Below are positions 31,947 to 44,045 of a stretch of 64,000 nucleotides of DNA, piece by piece (within the stretch, counting starts at the first letter, position 1; each line of letters starts with the position of its first letter). Both the position numbers and the translations under genes were made by a program. The notes under the pieces were generated by a model that was not told where the DNA came from, did not search any database, and saw only the letters and a list, made by a program, of their open reading frames with translations. This stretch comes from Xestospongia muta (lineage: Eukaryota; Porifera; Demospongiae; Haplosclerida; Petrosiidae), in contig OY848929.1 in NCBI GenBank assembly GCA_963693285.1, positions 1,738,501 through 1,802,500 on the forward strand. The letters are read 5' to 3'.

Positions 31947-33026
31947 TTAGTCAAAGTCAACATCACTTTCTCTACTCATTGTAGCCATAGTTTTAGCACC
32001 AGTGGAAGCATCAGTATAGACTGTATAAACAGCTGTGACTGCTTCTGCTGTGTTATTTGTTTTTATTGCATCTTTTCTGTGATCTTTTCGACAGAGTGGC
32101 TTACGTAGAAGTAACATATGAACTATAAGAGCTAGCCCTGAGAAGAACCCCCACGAAGCATTTGAAACCGCATGGAGTATCACTAGATAATAATTGTCGT
32201 GTGATAAAGCTTCATAAACACGATCAATAAAAGGAAGCAGAGCTAATAGGTAAAAGAAAATGGGATATACTAGTAACGGAAGAAGCTGCTTCAAAGCTTT
32301 TTTGTTTTGACTTTGTTGTTGTTGATTTAATATTAAAGGATCATTCTCTGAATGGTGATCATGAGACTTGTACCTGTTATATGCTCTCCATGCTAAAACT
32401 GAAACTATAACTCCAGTTGCAAATAAGCAAACAGTAAGTGATAACATTAATGGACCATACCACAGAGTGAATTGTTCTATGATCCCCTCTTTGTACCTTT
32501 CATTGGGGCAGTTGTCTTTCCAACCTCTTATCCAACACCACGCATTAGTTACACTATAAGAGTTATGAATAAATGGAATCCAGGCATGAAGTAACGGAAA
32601 CAATACAGACAGCAGAATGTAGACATATTCCAACTTCTCTAAGTTTTTCAAACACACTGCCAGACAGAACATATGAAAGACCAGGCACAGAGTAAAAAGA
32701 AGTTTCACCCACATTGAATATTGAAGTAGAAAGGCTGTTATCTTACAAGTAACAACATTAAATTCATCTTTAGTATAATTAACATTGATCAGTTGTACTA
32801 TTCCTACAATGCTAAAGAAGAGGCAGGCCAAAACTTGGTAAAGGGCTAACCGATACACAAAATACTTGTATAGTTTCAAGGATATGACCATGAGTAATGC
32901 TATAATGCAAATTACAGATGACAGTACACTAGGAGTCATCCAGAATACAAGTAAATTGTTCATCTCATCTGTTGAAAAAGACTTGTTGCAGTCACTTCTC
33001 GAGCCCTGATCACGATCCAGCTCCAT
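31947..33026 (-). CDS. cAMP-receptor-like 7TM receptor (GPCR)
   Basis: Intronless 359-residue receptor, closest to the one at 1353. It has a short N terminus (SDCNKSFSTDEMNN), seven hydrophobic segments, YRLALYQVLACLFFS, KLLFTLCLVFHMFC, the loop NAWCWIRGW...CP, IIEQFTLWYGPLM, LLVYPIFFYLLA and SWGFFSGLAL. The third loop carries HDHHSENDPLILNQQQQ. The tail reads AVTAVYTVYTDASTGAKTM and ends ESDVDFD. The relic at 12950-13260 derives from this subtype. The start is the first ATG and fits the paralogs. Confidence 0.85.
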   Translation of the reverse strand: MELDRDQGSRSDCNKSFSTDEMNNLLVFWMTPSVLSSVICIIALLMVISLKLYKYFVYRLALYQVLACLFFSIVGIVQLINVNYTKDEFNVVTCKITAFLLQYSMWVKLLFTLCLVFHMFCLAVCLKNLEKLEYVYILLSVLFPLLHAWIPFIHNSYSVTNAWCWIRGWKDNCPNERYKEGIIEQFTLWYGPLMLSLTVCLFATGVIVSVLAWRAYNRYKSHDHHSENDPLILNQQQQSQNKKALKQLLPLLVYPIFFYLLALLPFIDRVYEALSHDNYYLVILHAVSNASWGFFSGLALIVHMLLLRKPLCRKDHRKDAIKTNNTAEAVTAVYTVYTDASTGAKTMATMSRESDVDFD

Positions 33027-34078
33027 AATTGAAGACTTTGTAATACCGTAATTCTTCTAAAACTTCATCATGACAAAATTTTGAAAAAGTAATTTGAAAG
33101 GGAATTTTAGAAATAAGTTTGGATTAGGCGTTGACCGTGTTGTTGAACTAAGGGTTGATGAAATTAGAATAATACAATTTCATGGACGAATTTATAGAAT
33201 TAATGTGGAATTAAAATTGAAAAATGACTTTTTATTTTGACTTTTCGAGTAACAAAATTTTAGAAGAGTTACAGTATATATAGTTAGTTGTGACACTGCC
33301 TGTATACGTACTGACCAATCAGATTAACAATTTGGTACATTGTTCTGTTTTCTATATTCTTTGTACATAATTCTAGACCTATAGTTGTTACAGAGTACAG
33401 AACACTCGGGCTAGTGTATACTGACCAAACGCAATAATACAAGGCATAGTATATTACATATTATTATAGTGATTCTGGTTTCTGTATTCTTTGTACATAA
33501 TTCTAGCCCTTTCGTTGTTACAGAGTACAGAACACTCGAAACAGTTTACTTAGTAATATAAATGGGCTAGTGTATAGTGACCAATCAGATTGCATGCAAT
33601 AATATGGCATGTAGTCATGTGAAATAAGCCTCTCAGCCTAAAGCCATAACCCTACAAAGTTTTCAAAATCAACCCCTGTACAAAATGATGTCAGTATTGA
33701 GAAATTATGATCATCATGAACACAATGATCTCATGCTCAGTTATTTTATAACCAGAGTCATCATTATTATTATATGTAATATACTATGCCTTGTATATAG
33801 ATCTAGATATCACAAATAATTTACTAGCCAACTGGTAGCCAATGTATGTAAACTCATCCTACGTAGCAGAAATGGTAATTTAAACTTCTTGGTTTCTAGC
33901 AGGATAGGTAAGATTAATACATGTATTAGCTGCCAGTTAAGCTATTCACTCTCCTTCATATCAATCACTACAAAAATGGCCCCTAGCGTGCACCTATGCG
34001 TAAATGTGTACAGTCTAGGAATGAGTGGGCGGTTAGGGGTCTCAAATTTCGACTATTTGTAATGGGCGGATGCAAAAT
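33027..34078. other. Intergenic with direct repeat
   Basis: Upstream of the divergent MGAT5-like gene and the last receptor. Two imperfect copies of an ~110-bp unit lie at about 33345-33460 and 33478-33600, sharing TTGTTACAGAGTACAGAAC. No exon is evident. Confidence 0.55.
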
Positions 34079-37000
34079 ATGAAAACAAACATACCATCTA
34101 TTCTCTCAGGGAGAAGAAAGCCAGTTTTTGTGGCTTTTATCGGTGAGTTTTCAATCCTAGATTAATTTGTACTGCTTTGAAGCAAGAAATATAAAGTAAA
34201 TGTATTGTATACTTTCCATCCACCCTAAAATTTTGAAAAATAAACCCTAACCATAGTCTTTAAAATGCAGGCTAGTCAAATTCCAAGATTTGAGAAGTTG
34301 AAATTGACACTAATATTATGTGTTGCTATATCTATTGTAAACATTATTTAAGGTTTTGGTATTTGTTTGAATAAATTGGAGTTGTTCCCCAAATTTTCAC
34401 ACTAATTTTCTTCTAATTTGTTTGTCAGCACTTGTTGTATCAACTTTTTTACTAACAACATTAAATTATTGGAGAATAACTGAATCTGAACAAAAAGAAG
34501 ATCCAAGAAAAAGCAACAAGAACAATTACAGAGAATGTTACACTGACAAATCTAATACTGGAACAATCAGTGACATTGATACTTCACATACTAAAAACAA
34601 CATTACCCAACTAATTGATTCATCTATGTTTCAGATGCAGAGAATAAAATTGAAATGGATTTCCATGAGAATGAGGAGGTAACCAATCTAATTTCATAAC
34701 TTTTAAACTATTCAGCATTGATTGTCATTGACTAGACTAGCGTCAATGTGGGAATCTACAAGAGATGACCTACTACAAAAATCTGCAGAGCTGTTTTCTC
34801 ATCCTAAACATATCCTTCTTTTTCCTGGACTTGTATGTATATAAACCTCTTTTTGTTAATGTTTCATCCAACATACATAGCTGTCAGAGTATAGCACATA
34901 TGATTTTGCTGAAAATGCATTTAAAGGTGGATTTTTAGGAGAGCTCACACAATGGAGTGATCTACTTGCTGTGAGCTGTATGGACTATTTTATATAATCC
35001 TTTTTATTATTTGGTAGGTACTTCACATGCTGGGTCATAAAGTAGTAATAGCTACATCTAAAGAACTGGTATTAAAATCTTCCCCAGAAAGTAATGTTAT
35101 ATGTATGCTTTTTTATAAGTGCTTTCCTATAATGTATATTATAGGGATTGATTATGACCTCCTATTCACTGACTATATTGGAATGAATGGTATATTTGAT
35201 GCTGGATTAATTGGCAAATATAAGTGTCGCATTAGATTACTTGACTCATTTGGAACTGAACCAAAATGTATGCCAGTCAATGGCTGATAAATAATATATT
35301 CTCAAATATTCTTTTTTATCTTGTTTTATAGTTAGCTTTCAAACTAAGACATTTTTGGCAGATAAAAATGGAGAAGAATTCACTGTTTGGAATTTTGAAG
35401 TCAGCAATATACAGCCATGCACACTAAATACAATAATGTATCTATGAATTCAAATTAAAATACTATATATATTATAGAACACACGCCAATTTTGGACGCT
35501 GTATCCTCATACACCAGACAACTCCTTTCTAGGATTTGCGATGCAAAAACCACTTCACTCAATCCCTCATTCTCAACGCAAAAACCAAGCTGTTATTTAT
35601 GGGAAAGAAGGTTAGTTTATGAGTCATTATTTTAAAAATTACTCCTTTTTCATAGCCTATTATTATGATGGTCAGGAATCTTATCTAAAGGCAGTGGCAT
35701 CTGAAGTAGAATTACACAACACTCTAAATGTAAATATTAGGCAATGAAAACATGTATATTTGAGTGGTTCATTATAGGCTAATTTAGAAGGCATGCCCCA
35801 CATTGTGGAACATGGCATTCTCAGTCAAAAAGATGTTATCCAGTGAGTAATCAGTCATACAAATGCCACCCTTTTATGTATTATTATTAATAAAGATTAT
35901 TGCAAGAGTCAAGATTATTTATTGGATTAGGCCTACCTTATGAAGGTATATACCTTTTTAGAATCTCATTTTGTGTGTACATTATTACATTCACTTCTCA
36001 TTTAATATATACTTGTTGATTCATTCCCTTCTATTTGTATACAATGCTATAGGCCCTGGTGCACTGGAAGCACTTGCAAATGGCTGTGTTTTTATTCAAC
36101 CAAAATTTGAACCACCTCGAAATAAATATAATGAGGTAAATTTTAGACAGTACAGATTCACAATGACCATGCAGTATGTATATGCAATACTGTATTCATT
36201 CTTTTAAGGGTTATTTTGATGGTAAACCCACTGAAAGAGCATACACATCTCAAGTTCCTTATTTGGAGAAGTTTGTTGGAGAACCTTATGTCAGTATATA
36301 AAGTGTATATATCTTAGTAATTTTATTTGTCTAATTATATCATAGGTCTATACTGTTGATAGTAAAAAAGATGATGAAGTTAGGGCAACTGTAAGGAAAG
36401 TGCTGAAGACTGCCAATTTTAGCTCTTTTCTCCCAAATGAATTCACTCAACAGGTTGTTTATTGTATTAACATTTATTGGTAGTCATTAGTATAATTATG
36501 TTTCAGGGAATGATGGAAAGAATTGGTAATTATATTGTACATCAAAACTTCTGTGAACCCATTAGTATAGCACAAGGGAAAAATGGTAATCATTTACAAG
36601 TCATATCTTCTAGCATACATCATACAACTTATAGCCATTGCTAGAACTTCGATTTACCCTCCTGATGGAGCAGTTGATGGCAATCATACTGATTCATCTT
36701 GTTACAGGTTTGGTATATATGTTAACAGCATCAAAATTGAAGCCATCTTAAAACAGTTCAATGAAATCAATCAATCACAAATGGTGGATGGTTAACCTTG
36801 GAGAGGCGCAGATCATAAGTAGAATCAAAGTAACATTAGCAGTAAGTTATAAAAGTGCTAAATGTAAATTCTCCTTGTCCAGTATGACTGGGTATCTGGA
36901 AGGAAACTTAATGTCTGCTCAAACCCATACCGAGTGTCACTGCTAGACTCCATGAGGAATACTTTACTTTCAAGGGACTATCGTGATTGTAGGCTAGTCT

Positions 37001-37699
37001 ATGAATGGAAAGGAGTAGATACACTTGCTCAGTATGTTAAAGTAGAGACACTGAATGAAATAGCAGGTATGTTAATTTTAAATATATATATATGTTCAGT
37101 GAATTGTTTGTAATTTCTTTTGGTCACCAGAATCTCAATTGATATTGTGCTCTGTAGAAGTATTTCCTTATCAATCAACGTCATTACTTTCATGGCCTCA
37201 TTGGAAGGATCTACATACAGTGATCACAAACCCTGGACAAAATTGTAGAGATGTGTGCCTAGAGAATAAAATGGTTTAGACTCCATTATTGCTAGTTCAT
37301 TTATCATTGTTTTATTTCTAGATTTGTGAACCAGATTATTTTCCTTACCTCAATACTCATAGTGCTGTTATTAATCATCTTGGTTGTACAGTTACCACTA
37401 CTTTACAAGAACAGTATGTGATATAAGAATAAAATATTGTACTTTAAATTTGTTATATATAATAGATATGCAGATTATGCTCCAGCACTAGCAGTGGTAA
37501 ATGACGATAATTTATCAGTAAAATCAGGACAGTGTATTATTACTGATCTTCATAACCTATTAGGTTGTCCAGGTATATATCGTGTTATGCTTTATAATAA
37601 TATGTGTCTATAAATTATATGGTAGGTCATTCAGATAAGTACAGAAGACTGTGTCCGTGTAGAACAATTGTTAAAGGACAGATAGCATTACCTCAATGA
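34079..37699 (+). CDS. MGAT5: MGAT5-type GlcNAc-transferase with lectin-like insert, copy 1
   Basis: Multi-exon gene. Exon 1 is 34079-34142 and joins in phase at 34429 to complete a type II signal anchor (VFVAFIALVVSTFLLTT). A short stem follows. GT18 catalytic-domain blocks are HILLFPGL, FKGGFLGELTQWSDLL, LLGHKVVIATS, DNSFLGFAMQKPLHS, RLFIGLGLPYE, ALEALANGCVFIQPKF and YTVDSKKDDEVRAT (34750-36500), ending QNFC. Known MGAT5 adds beta-1,6-GlcNAc to N-glycans in the Golgi. Between QNFC and the C-terminal Cys-rich block (CRDVCLENKMICEPDYF, then KYRRLCPCRTIVKGQIALP) lies ~130 residues of a discoidin/fucolectin-like fold (AVDGNHTD, WWMVNLGE, VSLLDS, KGVDTLAQYVKVE; 36640-37190). The stem is much shorter than in vertebrate MGAT5. 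The next gene starts 130 bp after the stop. Confidence 0.85.
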
Positions 37700-37829
37700 T
37701 CGGTTTTATCAATAATCATTAATAACTACCAAATTATTGGGGCGTGGTTATTGGTTAATTAATAAATAGTTTATTTAGTATGCAATTTGATTTTAAGACT
37801 GTTAAAATAATACCCACAACCCATCACTC

Positions 37830-40800
37830 ATGGCAGTAAGAAGAAGAGTTTTACAAATAGGTAAGATATCAATGATCTTAATAATACGATAGATAATGTG
37901 ATGATAATTAATTTTATAAATAAACTTAACTTAGTTACTTACTGCCGGCAATGCTGGTCATTGATTTAACTGAAAGTGTGATAATCTTCTATCATTTAAT
38001 AATTGAATAACAGGGAAGGGTCCATATCTGACATATAATGGTTTGCCCCTTTCCTATAAATCAATTAAATTGTGCCAACAACACCATTTTATATCATAAC
38101 TGTTATCAGTACTAACAAATTATTATTGGACTTCACATTTTGTATCCTTTTCACTTTGTTTATTAATCATTACTGCTAATGTATATTATACTGTTTATAG
38201 GAGGTTTTGTGGCTCTTGTAACGCTAACTATTATATTTGTTGTGAAGTTATCGGGGAATGTTAACCTCAGACCTTGCACTCCTGTCACATTTAAAGATGA
38301 TATCCTTGTTTCTAGCAGCAGTACTACTAGTATTAATGAACATAACTATACAAAAACTAATATATTGAGTTTTATTCAATCTGACATGGTTTACGGTAAA
38401 GGTATTAAACTGAAGTGGATGGCCATGAGAATGAAAATGTAAGTTATTACAAAATTGATTACTGATTTCATTCTTCGTTTAGACTTGCTTCATCATGGGA
38501 GTCAGCGAGAGACAAGCTGTTGAAAAAATCACCAGATCTTTTCTCGTACCCTAAACGCGTTCTCCTCTTTCCAGGACTGGTATACAACTATATTCATATT
38601 TCATTAAATTACAATAATATAGGTGACAGAATATAGTGGTTACAAATTTGCAGAGAATGCTTTTAAAGGCGGTTATTTAGGAGAGCTGACTCAATGGAGT
38701 GATCTCTTAGCCGTAGGTAGAATGGTTCTATTACCTTGAATAAGATGTATGATCTTATAGGTATTACATATGTTGGGTCATAGTGTAGTCATAGCAACAT
38801 CACATCAGTTTTTAAAGAGGTATACTTCTAAAGGTTAGTTAGTTTGATGATACAACTAAATTAATGATGATTAGGTCAGGAGTATGACTTGTTGTTCACA
38901 GACTATATTGGTATGTATGGTGTACATAATGCTGGATTAGTTGGTAAATATAAGTGTCGTATTAGACTACTTGATTCCTTTGGAACTGAGCCAATATGTA
39001 AGTAGATATTATAAGTATATTATATTATGTAAGTAGATATTATGAGTATATTATATTATGTAAGTTGATATTATGAGTATATTATATTATGTAAGTTGAT
39101 ATTATGAGTATATTAGTTGATATTATGAGTATATTATATTATGTAAGTAGATATTATGAGTATATTATATTATGTAAGTAGATATTATGAGTATATTATA
39201 TTATGTAAGTTGATATTATGAGTATATTAGTTGATATTATGAGTATATTATATTATGTAAGTAGGTATTATGAATTATCAAGTGTATAAGTGTTGTCTTT
39301 GTACTAGTTAACTTCAAAACCAATCATTTCCAGGCTGATCCTCATGGGGGCATGTTCTCAACGTGGAATTTTGAAGTAAGGCGTTAATTTCTTATTAAAA
39401 TTTCGAAATATTGTTTTATTATAGAACACACGACAATTTTGGACATTGTATCCTCATACACCAGACAACTCCTTTCTAGGATTTGCAATGCAAAAACCAC
39501 TTCACTCAATTCCTCATTCTCAACGTAAAAACCAAGCTGTTTTATATGGCAAATCTGGTTAGAATTACTAAAGGCATTACTATTGTTTAGCTTCACTAAC
39601 TTTTTAAGGATCTTATTTCAATGGCTATAGCCATTTCCTCACTGTCATTGGTAAGGAAGTAGAACTTCATGGTACTGTTAAAGTAAGTGACCATCAAAGG
39701 ATGTGTTAAGTATAATAATAAATGCAATTGTGTTGTCGTATGTCATACTGTGATTGATAGAGCATTTACTTTCCTGTCATATTCATTTCTGTCTGGTATT
39801 AGACAATACTTTTATAATTGCTTACTGTAGTGACATTGAAATAATGATTATTTCATTTATCACATTTTGGAAATTAATTATTTGCTTGCTTTCTTAGAAA
39901 ATGCCTAAAGGGTTTCCTCCAGTAATAAAACATGGCGTTCTTAGTCCTCAAAATTTAACTAAGTAAGTTTTATTTAGTCAACAAGTAAGAACATATTAGA
40001 TTACATTTTAATACAATACAATATCATTATTAGATTATTACAGCAATCGAGATTATTTATTGGATTAGGATTCCCATATGAAGGTATGTATTATCACAAA
40101 AATATATTAATGTTAATATTAATATTAATATTATATAATGTTATTGTGTTCATTTATCACTCAATTAGGTCCTGGACCTCTAGAAGCATTAGCTAATGGC
40201 TGTGTTTTCATTCAGCCTAAACTTATCCCTCCCCGAAACAAATACAATGATGTAAGCTTAACGTAAAAATCATACTATCGGTATAATTATTGTAATAGGG
40301 ATTCTTTGGTGGTAAACCAACAGAGAGAGGATACACTTCTCAAATACCATACTTGGAACAGTTTGTTGGAGAACCCTATGTACGGCTTATCTCTGTCTCT
40401 TACATGATATATATTGTCTGTAGGTTTATACTGTTGATAGTAAAAAAGATGATGAGGTCAGAGCAGCTGTAAGGAAAGCACTAAAGACTGCCAATTTTAG
40501 CTCTTTTCTTCCATATGAATTCACTCAACAAGTTAGTTGTGGTTACACATACATTTATTACTAGTTATAAAACATTGATCATTTCACTCTATAGGGAATG
40601 ATGGACAGGATAGGTACTTACGTTATGCATCAAAATTTTTGTGAGCCTTTCAGTTTATTACAAGGGAAGAAAGGTTAGCAGTTATATAGCCTCAGATAGT
40701 CCTCAAGTATTACATTGTTACTATGTTTTCACTAGCCACTGCTAGTAGCAAAAATCATGATCCTAGTGGAGCTATCGATGGAGTTCATACAGATGAGACA

Positions 40801-41840
40801 TGCTTTAGGTATAGATACTGTTGTACTCAGTACTTGGCTTCATCTACATGTACTGTAGTTCAATAACATCTCGTGGAGTCCACTGGTGGAAAATAGACTT
40901 AGGAGAAAATTTTGAAATAGGCAGAATCAAGGTTACATTAGCTGTGAGTGACTAGTTATAAAATATGATATAGTATGTGTTATCCTGTGTCTAGTTTGAT
41001 TGGATTTCAGGAGACAAACTGAAAATCTGCTCAAACTCATATAGAGTGTCACTGTTAGACTCTAAAGAAAAGACTTTACTCTCTCGAGACTATCATGATT
41101 GTAGGCTTTACTATGAATGGAAAGGAGTGGATACACTTGCTCAGTATATTAAAGTAGAGACACTGAATGAAACAGCAGGTGAGAACAAATGAATTGGATT
41201 TGGAAATAATTTGTGCATTTAAAATTTTATCACTAATTCAAATGATGTGATTGTCTTCTCTTCTTATAGTGTCTCATTTGGTATTATGTTCAGTGGAAGC
41301 CTTTCCAATGTTATCACCAACATGGCCTCCTCATTGGAAGGATCTACATACAGTGATCACAACCCCTGGACAAAATTGTAGAGATGCATGCTTAGAGAAT
41401 AAAATGGTTTGGTTTCTCCAATATTGTTAGTTCATTTGTTATTGTTTTATTTTTAGATTTGTGAACCAGATTATTTTCCTTACCTCAATACTCATAGTGC
41501 TGTTATTAATCATCTTGGTTGTACAGTTACCACTACTTTACAAGAACAGTATGTGATATAAGAATAAAATATTGTACTTTAAATTTGTTATATATAATAG
41601 ATATGTAGATTATGCTCCAGCACTAGCAGTGGTAAATGACGATAATTTATCAGTAAAATCAGGACAGTGTATTATTACTGATCTTCATAACCTATTAGGT
41701 TGTCCAGGTATATGTAATATTATGCTCTATAATAATATGTGTCTATAAATTATATGGTAGGTCATTCAGATAAGTACAGAAGACTGTGTCCGTGTAGAAC
41801 AATTGTTAAAGGACAAATAGCATTACCTTCTATTTATTAA
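37830..41840 (+). CDS. MGAT5: MGAT5-type GlcNAc-transferase with lectin-like insert, copy 2
   Basis: Tandem paralog of copy 1 with the same exon plan. Exon 1 is 37830-37860 and joins at the exon starting near 38201 to give the anchor GGFVALVTLTIIFVV. Catalytic blocks include RVLLFPGL, LGELTQWSDLL, DNSFLGFAMQKPLHS, LFIGLGFPYEGPGPLEAL, GKPTERGYTSQ and YTVDSKKDDEVRAAV, ending QNFC (about 40650). The inserted galactose-binding-like domain (GAIDGVHTDE, WWKIDLGE, VSLLDS, KGVDTLAQYIKVE; 40740-41300) is again followed by the Cys-rich end (CRDACLENKMICEP, KYRRLCPCRTI). An intron near 39000-39265 carries a minisatellite. The last ~480 bp is almost identical to copy 1, introns included. The frame closes with PSIY and TAA at 41840. 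No defect was seen. Confidence 0.85.
38999..39262. repeat. Minisatellite in MGAT5-like intron
   Basis: Tandem array with a unit of about 31 bp (core GTAAGTAGATATTATGAG plus a TATATTATATTAT spacer). There are roughly eight full or partial copies, some shortened to 'agttgatattatgagtatatt'. Because the unit begins at an exon edge, each copy repeats a GTAAGT word that looks like a splice donor. Confidence 0.8.
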
Positions 41841-42405
41841 ATTGTTATTTTTCCATTGAGTTTAGTAGTACACATTCTTGACTATTACAACTATAGCGCA
41901 CACATATAGGACAATGCAGGTGTCATCTTAAATGATCATACAATGTATTCATGACGTGTGATCGTGGTGTCGTTGATAAATTATTATCTTAGTTAAGTAA
42001 ATGAATTATTCATTAAATTATTGTGTTTGTTTATTTTTGGCATCAAATGTATAGAATGATTACAAACATTGTATGTATGTAATAACATATTTATTAGAAG
42101 TTGTATAAATCATGTTCTCATATCCTGTGGTTAGGAAACTCCATGATAATGAGATCCATTGTAATCTTGTCTTAATTGTTTTATCTTGAACCTACTCACA
42201 TAATTCTCCTATAGTAGAATTACATGTATGCATATGATTTAATGTAGCTTAACAAAAAACTCATAACACTCACAACGTCTAATCTCAGCAGATGTAATAA
42301 TATCGCAACTTTGATATGTGTAGTTGTGAGTATATATAACCATACCTTTGTGATCATGACTAGTACATCACAGTTGAAATCATTGAATAGCTTCTCATTC
42401 CTCAA
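41841..42405. other. Intergenic
   Basis: 3' flank of the second MGAT5-like gene, then upstream sequence of the decarboxylase. From 42247 on it belongs to the block duplicated at 45921. No gene recognised. Confidence 0.5.
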
Positions 42406-44045
42406 ATGGCCAAATTCACCAATGCTGATCTCAATATCCCTTATGGCGCAGAGAAGAAACCATGGAAGGAGACTCTCTCAATACTTGCTCAAACTAAGAA
42501 TGAGGGAGGACTACATGTATCACCTCCAACCAAAGATCCAAAAACTTTTGAAGATACTGTAACACCAAGTGGTATTAGTCCACATTTGTATCAAGTTCCT
42601 TCAACTGGTCTCACTCAAAATCAACAGGATGATGCTCATAAAGAAGCCTGGGAGTTCTTTCAATCTAGAGCCAACAATTCTCTTGGTTTCCAGGCTAATC
42701 TCCAACACAAACAATATGCTGTTCTCATACCATATATTGATGCTGACTTTCTTATAAACAATGGAGAGGATCTGTTTAAAGCAGGTGGATATATCTTCAA
42801 TACTAAATGGATAGAACGTAACATACTTGACTACTATGCTTCACTTTGGCGTGCAAAATGGCCACATGATGCAAGTGATATGGAAAGTTACTGGGGCTAT
42901 GTACTCAATATGGGTTCTACCGAAGGTAATATTCATGCAATGTGGAGTGCCAGAGACTATCTTTCTGGAATGCCAATCACCAATGATGTATCACTGTCTC
43001 AAAATGACCTTTTACAACCATTTTGTAGTGATGATAATCCTAATTGTTTTTCTCCAGTGGCTTTCTACTCTGATAGCTCTCATCATGGCATGAAAAGAAA
43101 TCCTCCAAATGATAGGTGTACCTTCATTTTATGATGTTGGTATACGTCAATACCCTAACGACAATCCTCTTGGTGGTCCATGGCCAACACGAGTTCCTAC
43201 AACCACTGGACCTGTGGGCATCAGTTCTGGTTCTGTAGATATTGATGCACTGGCAAAGCTGGTTGATTTCTTTACAGGCAAAGGTCACCCTATTCTCGTC
43301 ATCTTTAACTATGGTACGACATTTGAAGGAGCATATGATGATGTGAAGACTGCTGGGGAAGTCTTAATTCCTATTCTCAAGAAGAATAAAATGTATTCTC
43401 GCAAGATCTATTATGACCGAGAGAATCTAGATCAATACTCTGAACGTAAAGGATTCTGGTTTCACGTAGATGGTGCACTTGGAGCTGCATACATGCCATT
43501 TGTAGAGATGGGATATGACCATGGGTTAATCAAAGAAAAGCCTGGTCCAGTGTTTGATTTCTGACTGGATTTCATTTCATCTATTGTCACCAGTGGTCAC
43601 AAATGGATGGGAACTCCATGGCCTTGTGGTATCTTTATGACCAAGACTGGTTTGTTAATGAAGCCTCAAGAAAGCTTTAAACCATTTCAAGCGACAGCTT
43701 CTGGATCTCGTAATGGTCTTTCTTCAGTAATGCTATGGACATATATTAGTACCAGTTCATATGAAAAAGAAGTGGAGGCAATTGCTGGATGTCTGCAATT
43801 AGTTGAGTATGCTGTGAAAAGATTGAAGGATTTAGAAAAGGATCTTTCTATTGATTTATGTATCCAGCATTCTTCATTGTCATTAGCTGTGCTGTTCAAG
43901 AAGCCAGATGATAAACTGGTTGAGAAATACAACCTGGATTGTAGGGTCATTCGTGTCAATGGAAAAGAATGTCACTATTGTCATATTTATATTATGCCCA
44001 GTGTGACAAAAGACATGATTGATCAACTTATACATGATCTAAAGA
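42247..44045. repeat. Near-identical duplication, first copy
   Basis: Corresponds to 45921-47719 at a constant offset of 3674 bp. No difference was noticed until about 43983. The last ~60 bp then shows at least three substitutions before homology ends. Confidence 0.9.

Noticed and set aside
38999..39262. CRISPR-like array
   Set aside because: Units are contiguous tandem copies without unique spacers, in a eukaryotic intron.
43562..43564. TGA as a selenocysteine codon in the decarboxylase
   Set aside because: The family has Arg or another non-Cys residue at this place, the same gene has a frameshift upstream, and no Sec element was recognised downstream.
43687..43959. Minus-strand 90-residue frame (also at 47361)
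   Set aside because: Antisense of the decarboxylase; it is conserved only because the two copies are near identical.
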